64,000 bases of DNA. Source: Streptomyces chartreusis (GTDB lineage Bacteria > Actinomycetota > Actinomycetes > Streptomycetales > Streptomycetaceae). Below, one piece after another: positions 53,684 to 62,425 of this stretch (the first letter of the stretch is position 1; each line of letters begins with the position of its first letter). Location of the stretch: contig NZ_CP023689.1 in the NCBI RefSeq assembly GCF_008704715.1, positions 9,052,001 to 9,116,000 of the forward strand. The letters are read 5' to 3'. The translations under genes and the position numbers were made by a program. The notes beneath the pieces were generated by a model, which did no database searches, was not told where the DNA came from, and saw only the letters and a program-made list of their open reading frames with translations.

Positions 53684-55456
53684 TCAGTCCGCCGACGCGG
53701 CCCAGCCGCTCGCGCTGATCCGCGCCGCGTCGGCCGGCCTGGCGTCGTCGAACAGGACCGTGTCCGCCGCCTCGACGCGGACGTCGTCGACATACGCGCC
53801 CCGGCCCACGTACAGCCGGTCGGTGGCGTACCGCCAGCGGATCCCCAGCTGCCGGTGCGCGGGGAGTTCCGCCGTGAGCCGGTGCCACACACGGCCGGAC
53901 CAGCCGGTGACGGTGCCGGCCGGACGGGGCTGCGGCTCCTCGCCGTGGCGGGTCGTGGTGAAGGGCAGCGGCTGCCAGGTGGCCCCGCCGTCCGTCGTCG
54001 CCTCAAGGGCGAGCACGTCGGCCTGGGGTTCGGTGTCCCACCACAGGGCGCAGCACAGCCCGGCATCGCCGGACGATGTGTCGAGCGCGGGGAGTGTGAG
54101 GGTCGCGGTCGTGTCGGCCGCCATGCCCGAGAACCATGCCGTACGGCCGTGGCGCGGGCGAACCGCGACCGCGCGCGCCATGTTGTTCGCGGCCGCCACC
54201 CGGGGAGCCGAGCCGGAGCGCCAACTGCGCACCGGATGCACCGAGTTGCCGAGAACGACGAGGAAGGAGTCGGTCGTCGGGTCGAGCACCAGCGAGGTGC
54301 CGGTGAACCCGGTGTGCCCCGCGGTGCGCGGGGTGGCCATCGCGCCCATGTACCAGTGCTGGTAGAGCTCGAAGCCGAGACCGTGCTCGTCGCCGGGGAA
54401 GGCGGTGTTGAAGTCGGTGAACATCAGCTCCACCGACTCCGGCTCCAGGATGCGGGAGCGGCCGTAGGCACCACCGTTGAGCAGCGTCCGGCCGAGGACC
54501 GCGAGATCCCACGCGTTCGAGAACACACCGGCGTGGCCGGCGACCCCGCCGAGGCTGAAGGCGTTCTCGTCGTGCACCTCGCCCCACACGAGGCCACGGT
54601 CCAGACCGGACCAGGGTGCGCGGGCGTCCTCGGTGGCCGCGATCCCCGGTCTCCACGCGGCGGGCGGGTTGTAGCGGGTGCGGCGCATACCGAGCGGGCC
54701 GGTGATCTCATCGCGGAGGAGGACGTCGAGCGCCCGGCCGGTGATCTTCTCCAGGACCAGTTGAAGGGAGATCAGGTTCAGATCCGAGTAGAGGTACTTG
54801 GTGCCCGGCGGGTTCAGCGGCGCCTCGTTCCAGATGAGTTCGAGCTTTCCCTCGTACGTCGGCGCGCTGTACAGCGGGATCCAGGCGCGGAACCCTGAGG
54901 TGTGGGTGAGGAGCTGACGGATCGGGATGTCCTGCTTGCCCGCGCGGCCGAAGTCGGGCAGGTAGGAGGCGACGGTGGCCTCCAGGCCGAGAGTGCCGCG
55001 TTCGATCTGCTGCACGGCGAGGATCGAGGTGAACAGCTTGGAGACCGAGGCCAGATCGAAGACGGTGTCCCCGGCCATCGGGAGCTGCTGGTCGGCCGGG
55101 AACTCGACGCCGGTGTCGGTCTTCTCGTCGTACGCCTGATAACGCACCGCCATGCCGATCGGCTCGTGCAGGGCCACCGTGCCGCCGCGGCCGGCGAGCA
55201 GCACGGCCCCCGCGTACCAGGGGTGCTTGGGGGAGGGGCCCAGGAACGCCTCGGCGTCGGTGACGAGCCGGCGCAGGTGGCCGGGGAGGAGCCCCGCGCG
55301 CTCGGGTGAGCCGTGGCGCAGTGTGGTGCGGTGCCGCGAGGAGGCGGTGGCCGCCGCGGGTCCGGCGGGGAAGGGTGCGATGGCCAGGGCGCCGCCCAGA
55401 GCCACAGCCGTCCTGCCCAGTTGACGCCGGGTCAGTCTGTTGCCGCCGTCGGTCAT
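53684..55456 (-). CDS. Exported serine hydrolase (class C beta-lactamase-like), Tat-dependent
   Basis: A 590-residue hydrolase. The Tat signal has TRRQLGRTAVALGGALAIAP. The beta-lactamase-like domain (about 50-400) shows Ser-x-x-Lys in DLASVSKLFTS, the Tyr block KYLYSDLNLIS, and AGHTGFTGTS as the KTG equivalent. A C-terminal beta-domain with galactose-binding-like character follows. GGGAGG precedes the ATG. Two GAAAG/CTTTC inverted repeats upstream suggest control by an RpiR/MurR-like regulator, which would fit cell-wall recycling. Confidence 0.9.
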   Translation of the reverse strand: MTDGGNRLTRRQLGRTAVALGGALAIAPFPAGPAAATASSRHRTTLRHGSPERAGLLPGHLRRLVTDAEAFLGPSPKHPWYAGAVLLAGRGGTVALHEPIGMAVRYQAYDEKTDTGVEFPADQQLPMAGDTVFDLASVSKLFTSILAVQQIERGTLGLEATVASYLPDFGRAGKQDIPIRQLLTHTSGFRAWIPLYSAPTYEGKLELIWNEAPLNPPGTKYLYSDLNLISLQLVLEKITGRALDVLLRDEITGPLGMRRTRYNPPAAWRPGIAATEDARAPWSGLDRGLVWGEVHDENAFSLGGVAGHAGVFSNAWDLAVLGRTLLNGGAYGRSRILEPESVELMFTDFNTAFPGDEHGLGFELYQHWYMGAMATPRTAGHTGFTGTSLVLDPTTDSFLVVLGNSVHPVRSWRSGSAPRVAAANNMARAVAVRPRHGRTAWFSGMAADTTATLTLPALDTSSGDAGLCCALWWDTEPQADVLALEATTDGGATWQPLPFTTTRHGEEPQPRPAGTVTGWSGRVWHRLTAELPAHRQLGIRWRYATDRLYVGRGAYVDDVRVEAADTVLFDDARPADAARISASGWAASAD

Positions 55457-55482
55457 CGAGGTTCCTCCCGCCGCTCCGCCTG

Positions 55483-55523
55483 AAAGTATCTTTCCGGGAT
55501 CACCTTGCGTGGTGAAACTTTCC
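55483..55523. promoter_or_regulatory. Pair of GAAAG/CTTTC operator-like sites
   Basis: GAAAGTATCTTTC (55483-55495) and GAAACTTTC (55515-55523) have matching inverted arms. They lie directly upstream of the serine hydrolase ATG, three helical turns apart. TGAAA-N-TTTCA-type sites are used by MurR/RpiR-like regulators; the binder here is unknown. Confidence 0.5.
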
Positions 55524-55566
55524 TGTCAGGCGTGGGCCGTGTCAACGGTGCGTTCACCGCAAGAGA

Positions 55567-55583
55567 TCTGACGGTGTATCAGA
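55567..55583. promoter_or_regulatory. Inverted repeat upstream of nitronate monooxygenase
   Basis: TCTGACGGTGTATCAGA has 5-bp inverted arms TCTGA and TCAGA around 7 bases. It lies 43 bases upstream of the ATG at 55626 and overlaps a possible -10. It could be a TetR- or MarR-type operator. Confidence 0.4.
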
Positions 55584-55625
55584 AAAGGCCTTCCGTCGTC
55601 CGGAGGACTGCGGCATCCTGCGCCC

Positions 55626-56735
55626 ATGCAGACGGAGCTGAGCAAGAAACTGGGAGTCGAGCACGCCATTTTCGGCTTCACGCCGTTCCCCGCCGTCGCC
55701 GCGGCCATCAGCCGGGCCGGCGGCTTCGGAGTGCTCGGCGCGGTCCGCTACACAGCCCCGGACGACCTCAAACGCGACCTCGACTGGGTCGAGGCACATG
55801 TCGACGGCCGGCCCTACGGCCTGGACGTCGTCATGCCGGCGAAGAAGGTCGAGGGCGTCACCGAGGCCGACGTCGAGGCGATGATCCCGGAAGGGCACCG
55901 GCAGTTCATCAGAGACACCCTCGCCAAGTACGGCGTGCCCGAACTGGCCGAGGGAGAGGCCGCCGGCTGGCGGATCACCGGCTGGATGGAGCAGGTCGCC
56001 CGAGGCCAGCTCGACGTCGCCTTCGACTACCCGATCAAGCTGCTCGCCAACGCCCTCGGCTCACCGCCCGCGGACGTCGTGGAGCGCGCCCACGACCGCG
56101 GTGTGCTCGTCGCCGCCCTCGCGGGCAGCGCCCGGCACGCCCGCAAGCACCAGGAGGCGGGCATCGACATCGTCGTCGCCCAGGGTTACGAGGCGGGCGG
56201 CCACACCGGGGAGATCGCCTCCATGGTGCTCACCCCGGAGGTCGTCGAAGCGGTCGACCCGCTGCCCGTGCTCGCGGCCGGGGGCATCGGCAGCGGACAA
56301 CAGGTGGCTGCCGCGTTCAGTCTCGGCGCTCAAGGTGTGTGGCTGGGCTCCATGTGGCTGACCACCACGGAAGCGGACCTGCACTCGACCGCGCTGACCG
56401 CCAAGCTGCTCGCCGCCGGCTCCGGCGACACCGTCCGCTCCCGCGCCCTGACCGGGAAACCCGCACGCCAGTTGCGCACCGAGTGGACCGACGCCTGGGA
56501 CGACCCGGACGGGCCCGGCACCCTCCCCATGCCCCTCCAGGGACTGCTCGTCGCCGAGGCCGTCTCCCGCATCCAGAAGTACGAGGTCGAGCCCCTGCTC
56601 GGCACACCCGTCGGACAGATCGTGGGCCGGATGAACAGCGAACGCAGCGTCCAGGCCGTCTTCGACGATCTCACCCGCGGTTTCGAGCAGGCCGTCGACC
56701 GCATCAACCGCATCGCCGGAAGGAGCGGCCAGTGA
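55626..56735 (+). CDS. Nitronate monooxygenase family protein
   Basis: A 369-residue FMN TIM-barrel enzyme of the nitronate monooxygenase (2-nitropropane dioxygenase) family. FMN-phosphate-binding blocks VVAQGYEAGGHTGEIAS and VLAAGGIGSGQQVAAAFSLGAQGVWLGS are clear. Such genes in actinomycetes often act with acyl-CoA metabolism rather than on nitronates. It overlaps the acyl-CoA synthetase gene by four bases (GTGA), so the two are coupled. Confidence 0.92.
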   Translation: MQTELSKKLGVEHAIFGFTPFPAVAAAISRAGGFGVLGAVRYTAPDDLKRDLDWVEAHVDGRPYGLDVVMPAKKVEGVTEADVEAMIPEGHRQFIRDTLAKYGVPELAEGEAAGWRITGWMEQVARGQLDVAFDYPIKLLANALGSPPADVVERAHDRGVLVAALAGSARHARKHQEAGIDIVVAQGYEAGGHTGEIASMVLTPEVVEAVDPLPVLAAGGIGSGQQVAAAFSLGAQGVWLGSMWLTTTEADLHSTALTAKLLAAGSGDTVRSRALTGKPARQLRTEWTDAWDDPDGPGTLPMPLQGLLVAEAVSRIQKYEVEPLLGTPVGQIVGRMNSERSVQAVFDDLTRGFEQAVDRINRIAGRSGQ

Positions 56736-58309
56736 CCAGCACTCCCGCGGCAAACGCCGTCAGCACCCCGCCCGTCGGCTTCTGGGCCCAGGCCACCGCC
56801 GACCCCGACCGCGAGGTCCTCGTCGCCCCCGACGGCGAACGGTGGACCGCCGGGCGCCTGCACGCCGTCACCAACCGTCTCGTCCACGGCCTGCGCGCGG
56901 CCGGCCTGCGACGCGGCGACGCCTTCGCGGTCGTCCTCCCCAACGGGGTCGAGTTCTTCACCGCGTACCTGGCCGCCTCCCAGGCCGGCTTCTACCTGGT
57001 CCCGGTGAACCACCACTTCGTCGGCCCCGAGATCGCCTGGATCGTCGCCGACTCCGGTGCCAAGGTGCTCATCACCCACGAGCGCTTCGCCGGTCCGGTC
57101 CGAGCGGCCGCCGACGAGGCCGGACTCCCGGCCACCCACCGCTACGCGGTCGGCGAGGTCGAGGGCTTCCGCCCCTACGCCGAACTCCTCGACGGGCAGC
57201 CGGACTCGGCTCCCGAGGACCGCACGCTCGGCTGGGTCATGAACTACACCTCCGGCACCACCGGCCGCCCCCGCGGCATCCGCCGCCCGCTGCCCGGCAA
57301 GCCACCCGAGGAGGCGTACCTGGGCGGCTTCCTCGGCATCTTCGGCATCAAGCCGTTCGACGACAACGTGCACCTCGTCTGCTCGCCGCTCTACCACACC
57401 GCCGTGCTCCAGTTCGCGGGAGCGTCCCTCCACATAGGGCACGGGCTGGTGCTGATGGACAAGTGGACACCCGAGGAGATGCTGCGTGTCATCGACGCAC
57501 ACAAGTGCACGCACACCCATATGGTCCCGACCCAGTTCCACCGCCTGCTGGCCCTGCCCGAAGGCATCCGGACCCGCTACGACGTCACCTCCATGCGGCA
57601 CGCCATCCACGGCGCCGCCCCCTGCCCCGACCATGTGAAGCGGGCGATGCTGGACTGGTGGGGCCCCTGTGTGGAGGAGTACTACGCCGCAAGCGAGGGC
57701 GGTGGCGCCTTCGCGACCGCCGAGGACTGGCTCAAGAAGCCCGGCACGGTGGGCAAGGCCTGGCCGATCAGCGAACTCGCGATCTTCGACGACGACGGCA
57801 ACCGGCTCTCGCACGGCGAACTCGGTACCGTCTACCTCAAGATGAACACCGGTGGCTTCGCCTACCACAAGGACGAGACCAAGACGAAGAAGAACCGCAT
57901 CGGCGACTTCTTCACCGTCGGCGACCTCGGCTACCTCGACGAGGACGGCTATCTCTTCCTGCGCGACCGCAAGATCGACATGATCATCTCCGGCGGGGTC
58001 AACATCTACCCCGCCGAGATCGAGTCCGCCCTGCTGGCCCACCCGGCCGTCGCCGACGCCGCCGCCTTCGGCATCCCGCACGACGACTGGGGCGAGGAGG
58101 TCAAGGCCGTCGTCGAACCGGCCCCGGGCCACGAGCCGGGCCCTGCCCTGGCCGCTACGATCCTCGACCACTGCGCCGGCCAACTCGCCGGCTACAAGCG
58201 CCCCAAGAGCGTCGACTTCATCACAGAGATGCCACGCGACCCCAACGGCAAGCTGTACAAGCGGCGGCTGCGGGACCCGTACTGGGAGGGGCGCACGCGG
58301 GCCGTGTGA
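56732..58309 (+). CDS. Acyl-CoA synthetase (AMP-forming, FadD-like)
   Basis: A 525-residue adenylate-forming enzyme. The P-loop is YTSGTTGRPRGI (172-183), with Arg where Lys is usual. The AMP motifs YYAASEGGGAF and VGDLGYLDEDGYLFLRDRKIDMIISGG are present, and the catalytic Lys lies in RDPNGKLYKRRLRD. It activates a carboxylate to acyl-CoA. GGAAGGAG precedes the GTG, which overlaps the upstream stop. Its partnership with nitronate monooxygenase suggests a common substrate. Confidence 0.93.
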   Translation: MTSTPAANAVSTPPVGFWAQATADPDREVLVAPDGERWTAGRLHAVTNRLVHGLRAAGLRRGDAFAVVLPNGVEFFTAYLAASQAGFYLVPVNHHFVGPEIAWIVADSGAKVLITHERFAGPVRAAADEAGLPATHRYAVGEVEGFRPYAELLDGQPDSAPEDRTLGWVMNYTSGTTGRPRGIRRPLPGKPPEEAYLGGFLGIFGIKPFDDNVHLVCSPLYHTAVLQFAGASLHIGHGLVLMDKWTPEEMLRVIDAHKCTHTHMVPTQFHRLLALPEGIRTRYDVTSMRHAIHGAAPCPDHVKRAMLDWWGPCVEEYYAASEGGGAFATAEDWLKKPGTVGKAWPISELAIFDDDGNRLSHGELGTVYLKMNTGGFAYHKDETKTKKNRIGDFFTVGDLGYLDEDGYLFLRDRKIDMIISGGVNIYPAEIESALLAHPAVADAAAFGIPHDDWGEEVKAVVEPAPGHEPGPALAATILDHCAGQLAGYKRPKSVDFITEMPRDPNGKLYKRRLRDPYWEGRTRAV

Positions 58310-58333
58310 CCGCAGCCGCGAGGCGTTCGCGGG

Positions 58334-61243
58334 TCACGTCCGAGGGTGCGGGAACCTCTTCAGCGCCCGGGCGAGGCCCGCCGCGTCGGTGCCGATCTTG
58401 CGGTACACGCTGGACAGCAGCTGCCGTACGCCCTGTTCGGTGAGGCGCAACTCCTTCGCGATGACCGCCTCCTGGCGGCCCTGGACAGTGAGTTCGGCCG
58501 TCTGCCGTTCCTGCGCGGTGAGGGTGCCCGTCTGTGCGTAGCGCAGCGGCAGTGGTCGCAGCCCGGCTGCCGAGAGCTCCTGCCTGGCCCGGGTGGCGAG
58601 GGCCTCGGCACCGCAGTGAACGGCGCATTCCAGCCCCTGGTAGAGCCGATGGGCAGCCTCCTGCACCTGCCCGTCGCGGGACAGCGCGGCGCCGTGCCCC
58701 ACCAGCGCGAGCGCCAACTCGTACGACGCGGGTGAGCGCTCCAGGTGTTCGACGGCCTCGGCGTGCAGTTCGAGTGCGGCGGGACCACCGGTCACCTCGG
58801 CCTCGACATGCAGCGCATGGCCGATCGCGGAGGCCGCGCCGAAGTCCCGCGCCCGCTTGACGGCGTCCCGGGCGTGGCGGACCGCCCGGTCGGGCGCGCT
58901 GTGGGCGAGAGCGGAGGCCAGGTCCAGCTGCCACGGGCACCAGGCCGGGTTGTGCCAGTGCCGTGACTCCAGCCAGTCCCCGACGGCGGACAGCAGCCGT
59001 GCCGCCTCGGGGTACCGCTCCTCGGCCAGGAGCAGCTCGGCGTACACCGTGCGGGGATCGGGGAAGATGACGGCGTTCGGGACCACATCGCCGTAGTGAT
59101 AGGCGTCGGCGAGCCGACGGGCGTCGGCCGTCCGCCCCCGGGCCAGCAGAATCTGGATCATGATGCCGATGGCGAACCACTGGGCGGGTACCGCGCCTTC
59201 CACGCGCTCGGCGGTGCGCAGCCCGGCCCTGACGAGCTCCTCCGCCTCGGCGAGGCAGCCGCGACGGTAGCGGATATAGCCGGAGAGGGTCTGCCCCTGC
59301 GCCAGGTGGGAGCCGCGCCAGCCCTTGTGCTCGCACTCGGCCATACCGCTGCTGAACAGTTCTTCGGCGCGCCAGGGCTGGTCGCAGTACATGAAGAGAA
59401 GGGCGACCGCGACGGGCACCTCGAAGCCGCGGTTCTCGTCGGTCCAGCTCATTCCCCCGTGCAGTGCCTCCTCGGCATGATCGAGGGCGGTCTGCCGCGG
59501 TTCGCCGCGCACCAGGGCGTCCCACGCTCGCAGTCCGAGGATGTAGCGCTCCTCCAGGCCGCGGCGGGGCAGTTTGTCGGCCAGCCGTGTCAGTCGGCGC
59601 GAGCGGGCGGAGGAGTCGGGCTCGTCGGCGCGGAACGCACTCCATACGAAGTGGTCGGCCTGCATACGCAGTTTGATACGCGCGTTCGGGGCACGCCGCG
59701 CCTCGTCGGCGGCCACGGCCGCGGCTTCGGTCAGCCGGTCGGTGTGAGCCAGCGCCTGCGTCAGCCGGTAGACGATGGAGGCCCGCAGGTCGGGGTCGAT
59801 GTCAGGCTGCGCCAGTGCCTCCTGGAGGTGGCAGACGGTGGCGGTGGGCTCGATCAGGAAGGTGGAACCGGCGAGCTCGTGCAGGAGCGCGGCGCGGTCC
59901 TCGGCCGGGGGTGGTTCCCGCAGCGCTCGGGTCAGCACGCGCCGGGCGGCCTCGGGTGCCCCGGCGCGGAGATACTCACGCGCGGCGGCGCGCAGGACGG
60001 AGACGGCTTCGGGCCGGCCGTCGCAGGGCACCTCCAGCAGATGCCGCGCGGCGGCCGTGGGGCCGAACCCGGCCGCCTGGGCGGCGTCGGCAGCCGCGTT
60101 GTGCATGCCGACCCGCAGGCCCGGGGGGATGTCGCGATAGATCGTCGTGGCGATCGACGGGTGGACGAATTCCATGCTGTGCCCGGGCCCGTCGCCGTCC
60201 GCGAGGATGCGGGAGTCGCGCAGCTTCCGGGCCGCCTCGGCGGCTTCCTCGCTGCCGACCACCGCGATACCGGCGGCGAGTTCGGCGGAGAAGGACCCGC
60301 CCAGTACGGCGCCGGCCCAGGCGAAGCGGACGGTGCTCGGGCCGAGCCGGTGGAGGCGCTCGATCAGTCCGGGGCCCTTGAGCGCCGCGGCGACGTCTCC
60401 GACCACATGCAGTTCGTCCTGCGTGCCCTTCAACTGCCGTTCGCGGAGCCTGATGGCCAACTCGACGGACTCGAACGGGCTGCCGCCGGTGACCGACCAG
60501 CATTCGTCGCAGAACTCGTCCTCGGCCTCCTCGCCCACTTCGTTCCTGACGATTCGCGCCACACCGGTCCTGCCGAGCGGGCACAGGGCGTGAGGGCGCT
60601 CCTCGTTGCGCTCGACGAGGGTGCGGAAAGAGGTCGCGTCGGGCGGGAGGTCGTCGGGGCGATAGGCGACGACCATCAGGAGCGGGAGGTCGGCGACCCG
60701 GGGCGCGAAGGAGGCCAGCCAGTCGAGGGATTCGGCATCGGCCCAGTGCAGGTCGTCCAGGAGCAGGACGAGCGGTGCGTTCCGCAGCGTCAGGCGCGTC
60801 ATGACCCAGTCGAGGCCGTCACGCACCCCGGTCGGGTCCGGCATCCGGGCGGCGTCCGTCGCCTTGAGACCGAGCGCGGCGCTGACGATGTCGTACCAAC
60901 TGCCCAGGAAATCCCGGCGCTCCGGTTCGCTCATGCCGGCCAGGGCGGGCTGCATGACCTGGCGTACGACACGGAACGCCAGACCCTGCTCCTTCTCGCC
61001 GCCCCTGCCCGACGCGACCGTGAATCCGAGCTCGGTGGCACGGGCCCGCGCCACCGAGAGAAGCGTCGTCTTGCCCAGCCCGGCCTCACCGGTGAAGGCG
61101 AGCAACCCGCCCCGCGGCACCCGGGCCACGCCGTCGACGGTGTCGTGCAGGCCCGACAACGCGGCATCGAGTGCCCGGAGTTCCTGGTCGCGTTCGAGTA
61201 GTGGCCGGTGCTTGGTCAGAGGTTGCCGCAGCCCATGGGCCAT
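58334..61243 (-). CDS. LAL-type LuxR regulator (MalT-like ATPase)
   Basis: A 969-residue large LuxR-family regulator. An AAA-type ATPase domain (about 15-200) has Walker A FTGEAGLGKTTLL and Walker B LVLLLDDLHWAD. TPR-like helical repeats fill the middle, and a C-terminal LuxR HTH has LTAQERQTAELTVQGRQEAVIAKELRLTEQGVRQLLSSVYRKIG. Such proteins activate secondary-metabolite clusters. ATG 61243 is chosen; GTG 61300 with AAGGGG 5 bases upstream is also good. It lies downstream of the terpene synthase gene on the same strand and likely regulates that locus. Confidence 0.92.
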   Translation of the reverse strand: MAHGLRQPLTKHRPLLERDQELRALDAALSGLHDTVDGVARVPRGGLLAFTGEAGLGKTTLLSVARARATELGFTVASGRGGEKEQGLAFRVVRQVMQPALAGMSEPERRDFLGSWYDIVSAALGLKATDAARMPDPTGVRDGLDWVMTRLTLRNAPLVLLLDDLHWADAESLDWLASFAPRVADLPLLMVVAYRPDDLPPDATSFRTLVERNEERPHALCPLGRTGVARIVRNEVGEEAEDEFCDECWSVTGGSPFESVELAIRLRERQLKGTQDELHVVGDVAAALKGPGLIERLHRLGPSTVRFAWAGAVLGGSFSAELAAGIAVVGSEEAAEAARKLRDSRILADGDGPGHSMEFVHPSIATTIYRDIPPGLRVGMHNAAADAAQAAGFGPTAAARHLLEVPCDGRPEAVSVLRAAAREYLRAGAPEAARRVLTRALREPPPAEDRAALLHELAGSTFLIEPTATVCHLQEALAQPDIDPDLRASIVYRLTQALAHTDRLTEAAAVAADEARRAPNARIKLRMQADHFVWSAFRADEPDSSARSRRLTRLADKLPRRGLEERYILGLRAWDALVRGEPRQTALDHAEEALHGGMSWTDENRGFEVPVAVALLFMYCDQPWRAEELFSSGMAECEHKGWRGSHLAQGQTLSGYIRYRRGCLAEAEELVRAGLRTAERVEGAVPAQWFAIGIMIQILLARGRTADARRLADAYHYGDVVPNAVIFPDPRTVYAELLLAEERYPEAARLLSAVGDWLESRHWHNPAWCPWQLDLASALAHSAPDRAVRHARDAVKRARDFGAASAIGHALHVEAEVTGGPAALELHAEAVEHLERSPASYELALALVGHGAALSRDGQVQEAAHRLYQGLECAVHCGAEALATRARQELSAAGLRPLPLRYAQTGTLTAQERQTAELTVQGRQEAVIAKELRLTEQGVRQLLSSVYRKIGTDAAGLARALKRFPHPRT

Positions 61244-61390
61244 GTTCGACCGCTTCCTGTCGTTGCTCCCCACCGGACGGGGGCGAGAGTACGCCCTCAC
61301 GGACGCCCCTTGACCGGGTTGAAACAGGAGGTCGGCAGGAAAGGGTGAATTCTCCTCGGAGTTGATGCGTTCAGGCTCTCATGGGATAAA

Positions 61391-61413
61391 CTGACCCGTT
61401 TTCGCTCGGGCAG
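61391..61413 (-). terminator. Terminator-like hairpin after the terpene synthase
   Basis: Read on the minus strand, CTGCCCG and CGGGTCAG form a stem with one bulge, followed by TTTATC. It begins 5 bases after the terpene synthase stop. It could partly separate that operon from the downstream LAL regulator gene. Confidence 0.5.
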
Positions 61414-61417
61414 AGGC

Positions 61418-62425
61418 TCAGGGCACCGCGGATGCCGCCGTCGTGTCCGCGTACCTCGGCACGGTACGGGACCAGAAGTAGCATCCGCGGATCCAGCCGG
61501 CCATGCCCTCCACATAGCCGACCCCGGCCGGGCTCAACTCCGGCCTGATCTCGCCGTAGAGTTCCTCGAACTCGCTGATGGTGCTGTTGATCCGCCGGAT
61601 GGCCAGCGTGATGGCCGTCGGCAGAGAACACCGGTGTGCGCGTTGATAGGCAAGGGCCAGATTGACCATGCCGCCCGTCCGCTGTTCCTTCACCGCGGAG
61701 AAGAGATCAGCGATCCATACGGCCGCGTCGGCCGACAGTCGTGCCAGGCGACGCATGGCCGGATGACGGATCTCCTCCGGTGCCAGCTCGAACGGCTGCT
61801 GGGCCTCGCACAGAGGGTGGAACGGCTCGACACCGGCGATGAGGGAACGTATGGACCGGCAAAGGCCGCTCTCCAAGGGGACGGAGTCGGTCTGGCTGAC
61901 CGCTTCGTAGAGCAGACCGTGCACGTACTCCCGGCTGGTCCAGGCCCATCGTTCGGCCTGAGCGGGTGTGCACCGCTCCTGGACCTGTCGATGGAGGTCG
62001 GCCAGCGCGGCCCCGAGCAGGGTGTCCGGCGGTTGGCCGTCACGCAGTATCCCGACGCTCTCGCACAGCATGGGCAGCAGTCGGCCGGGCTCGTGCCGGC
62101 CGACGTCCTCGGCCCGGTCGTCGAAGACGAACTGGTAGGCGATCTGGTTGGCCATGATCTGGAGCAGTCCGGAATCCATGGTCGGGCTGTTGTAGGCGGC
62201 GAGTTCGGCGGGGCGCGTACGGGAGATCATGGCCGCAACTTCCGGTTCATCGGTGAGGCCCCATTTGCTGAGCCATTTCTCGACGCCGGTTGCCGCTCGG
62301 GACGCGTGGGGATTGCTCTGGAACGGGAAGGGCATGTAGAGGTTCGCGTCGATCAGCTCCCGCAGATTGGCCGCGGTAATTCTGGCCGGAGCGGCGAGCG
62401 TGATTTCCTCATGCGTCATGGACAT
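61418..62425 (-). CDS. Class I terpene synthase with altered NSE motif
   Basis: A 335-residue terpene cyclase. The first metal motif is D102-D-R-A-E-D107 (DDxxxD form). The second, normally NDxxSxxxE, reads A239-D-L-F-S243-A-V-K-E247, so the metal-binding Asn is Ala (codon GCT). The C-terminal Arg-Tyr pair is R324-Y325, and R190/R193 could be the diphosphate sensor. Fold and size suggest a sesquiterpene synthase; the product is unknown. The ATG lies 17 bases inside the P450 gene with AGGAGG 5 bases before it, so the pair is translationally coupled. Confidence 0.9.
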   Translation of the reverse strand: MSMTHEEITLAAPARITAANLRELIDANLYMPFPFQSNPHASRAATGVEKWLSKWGLTDEPEVAAMISRTRPAELAAYNSPTMDSGLLQIMANQIAYQFVFDDRAEDVGRHEPGRLLPMLCESVGILRDGQPPDTLLGAALADLHRQVQERCTPAQAERWAWTSREYVHGLLYEAVSQTDSVPLESGLCRSIRSLIAGVEPFHPLCEAQQPFELAPEEIRHPAMRRLARLSADAAVWIADLFSAVKEQRTGGMVNLALAYQRAHRCSLPTAITLAIRRINSTISEFEELYGEIRPELSPAGVGYVEGMAGWIRGCYFWSRTVPRYADTTAASAVP

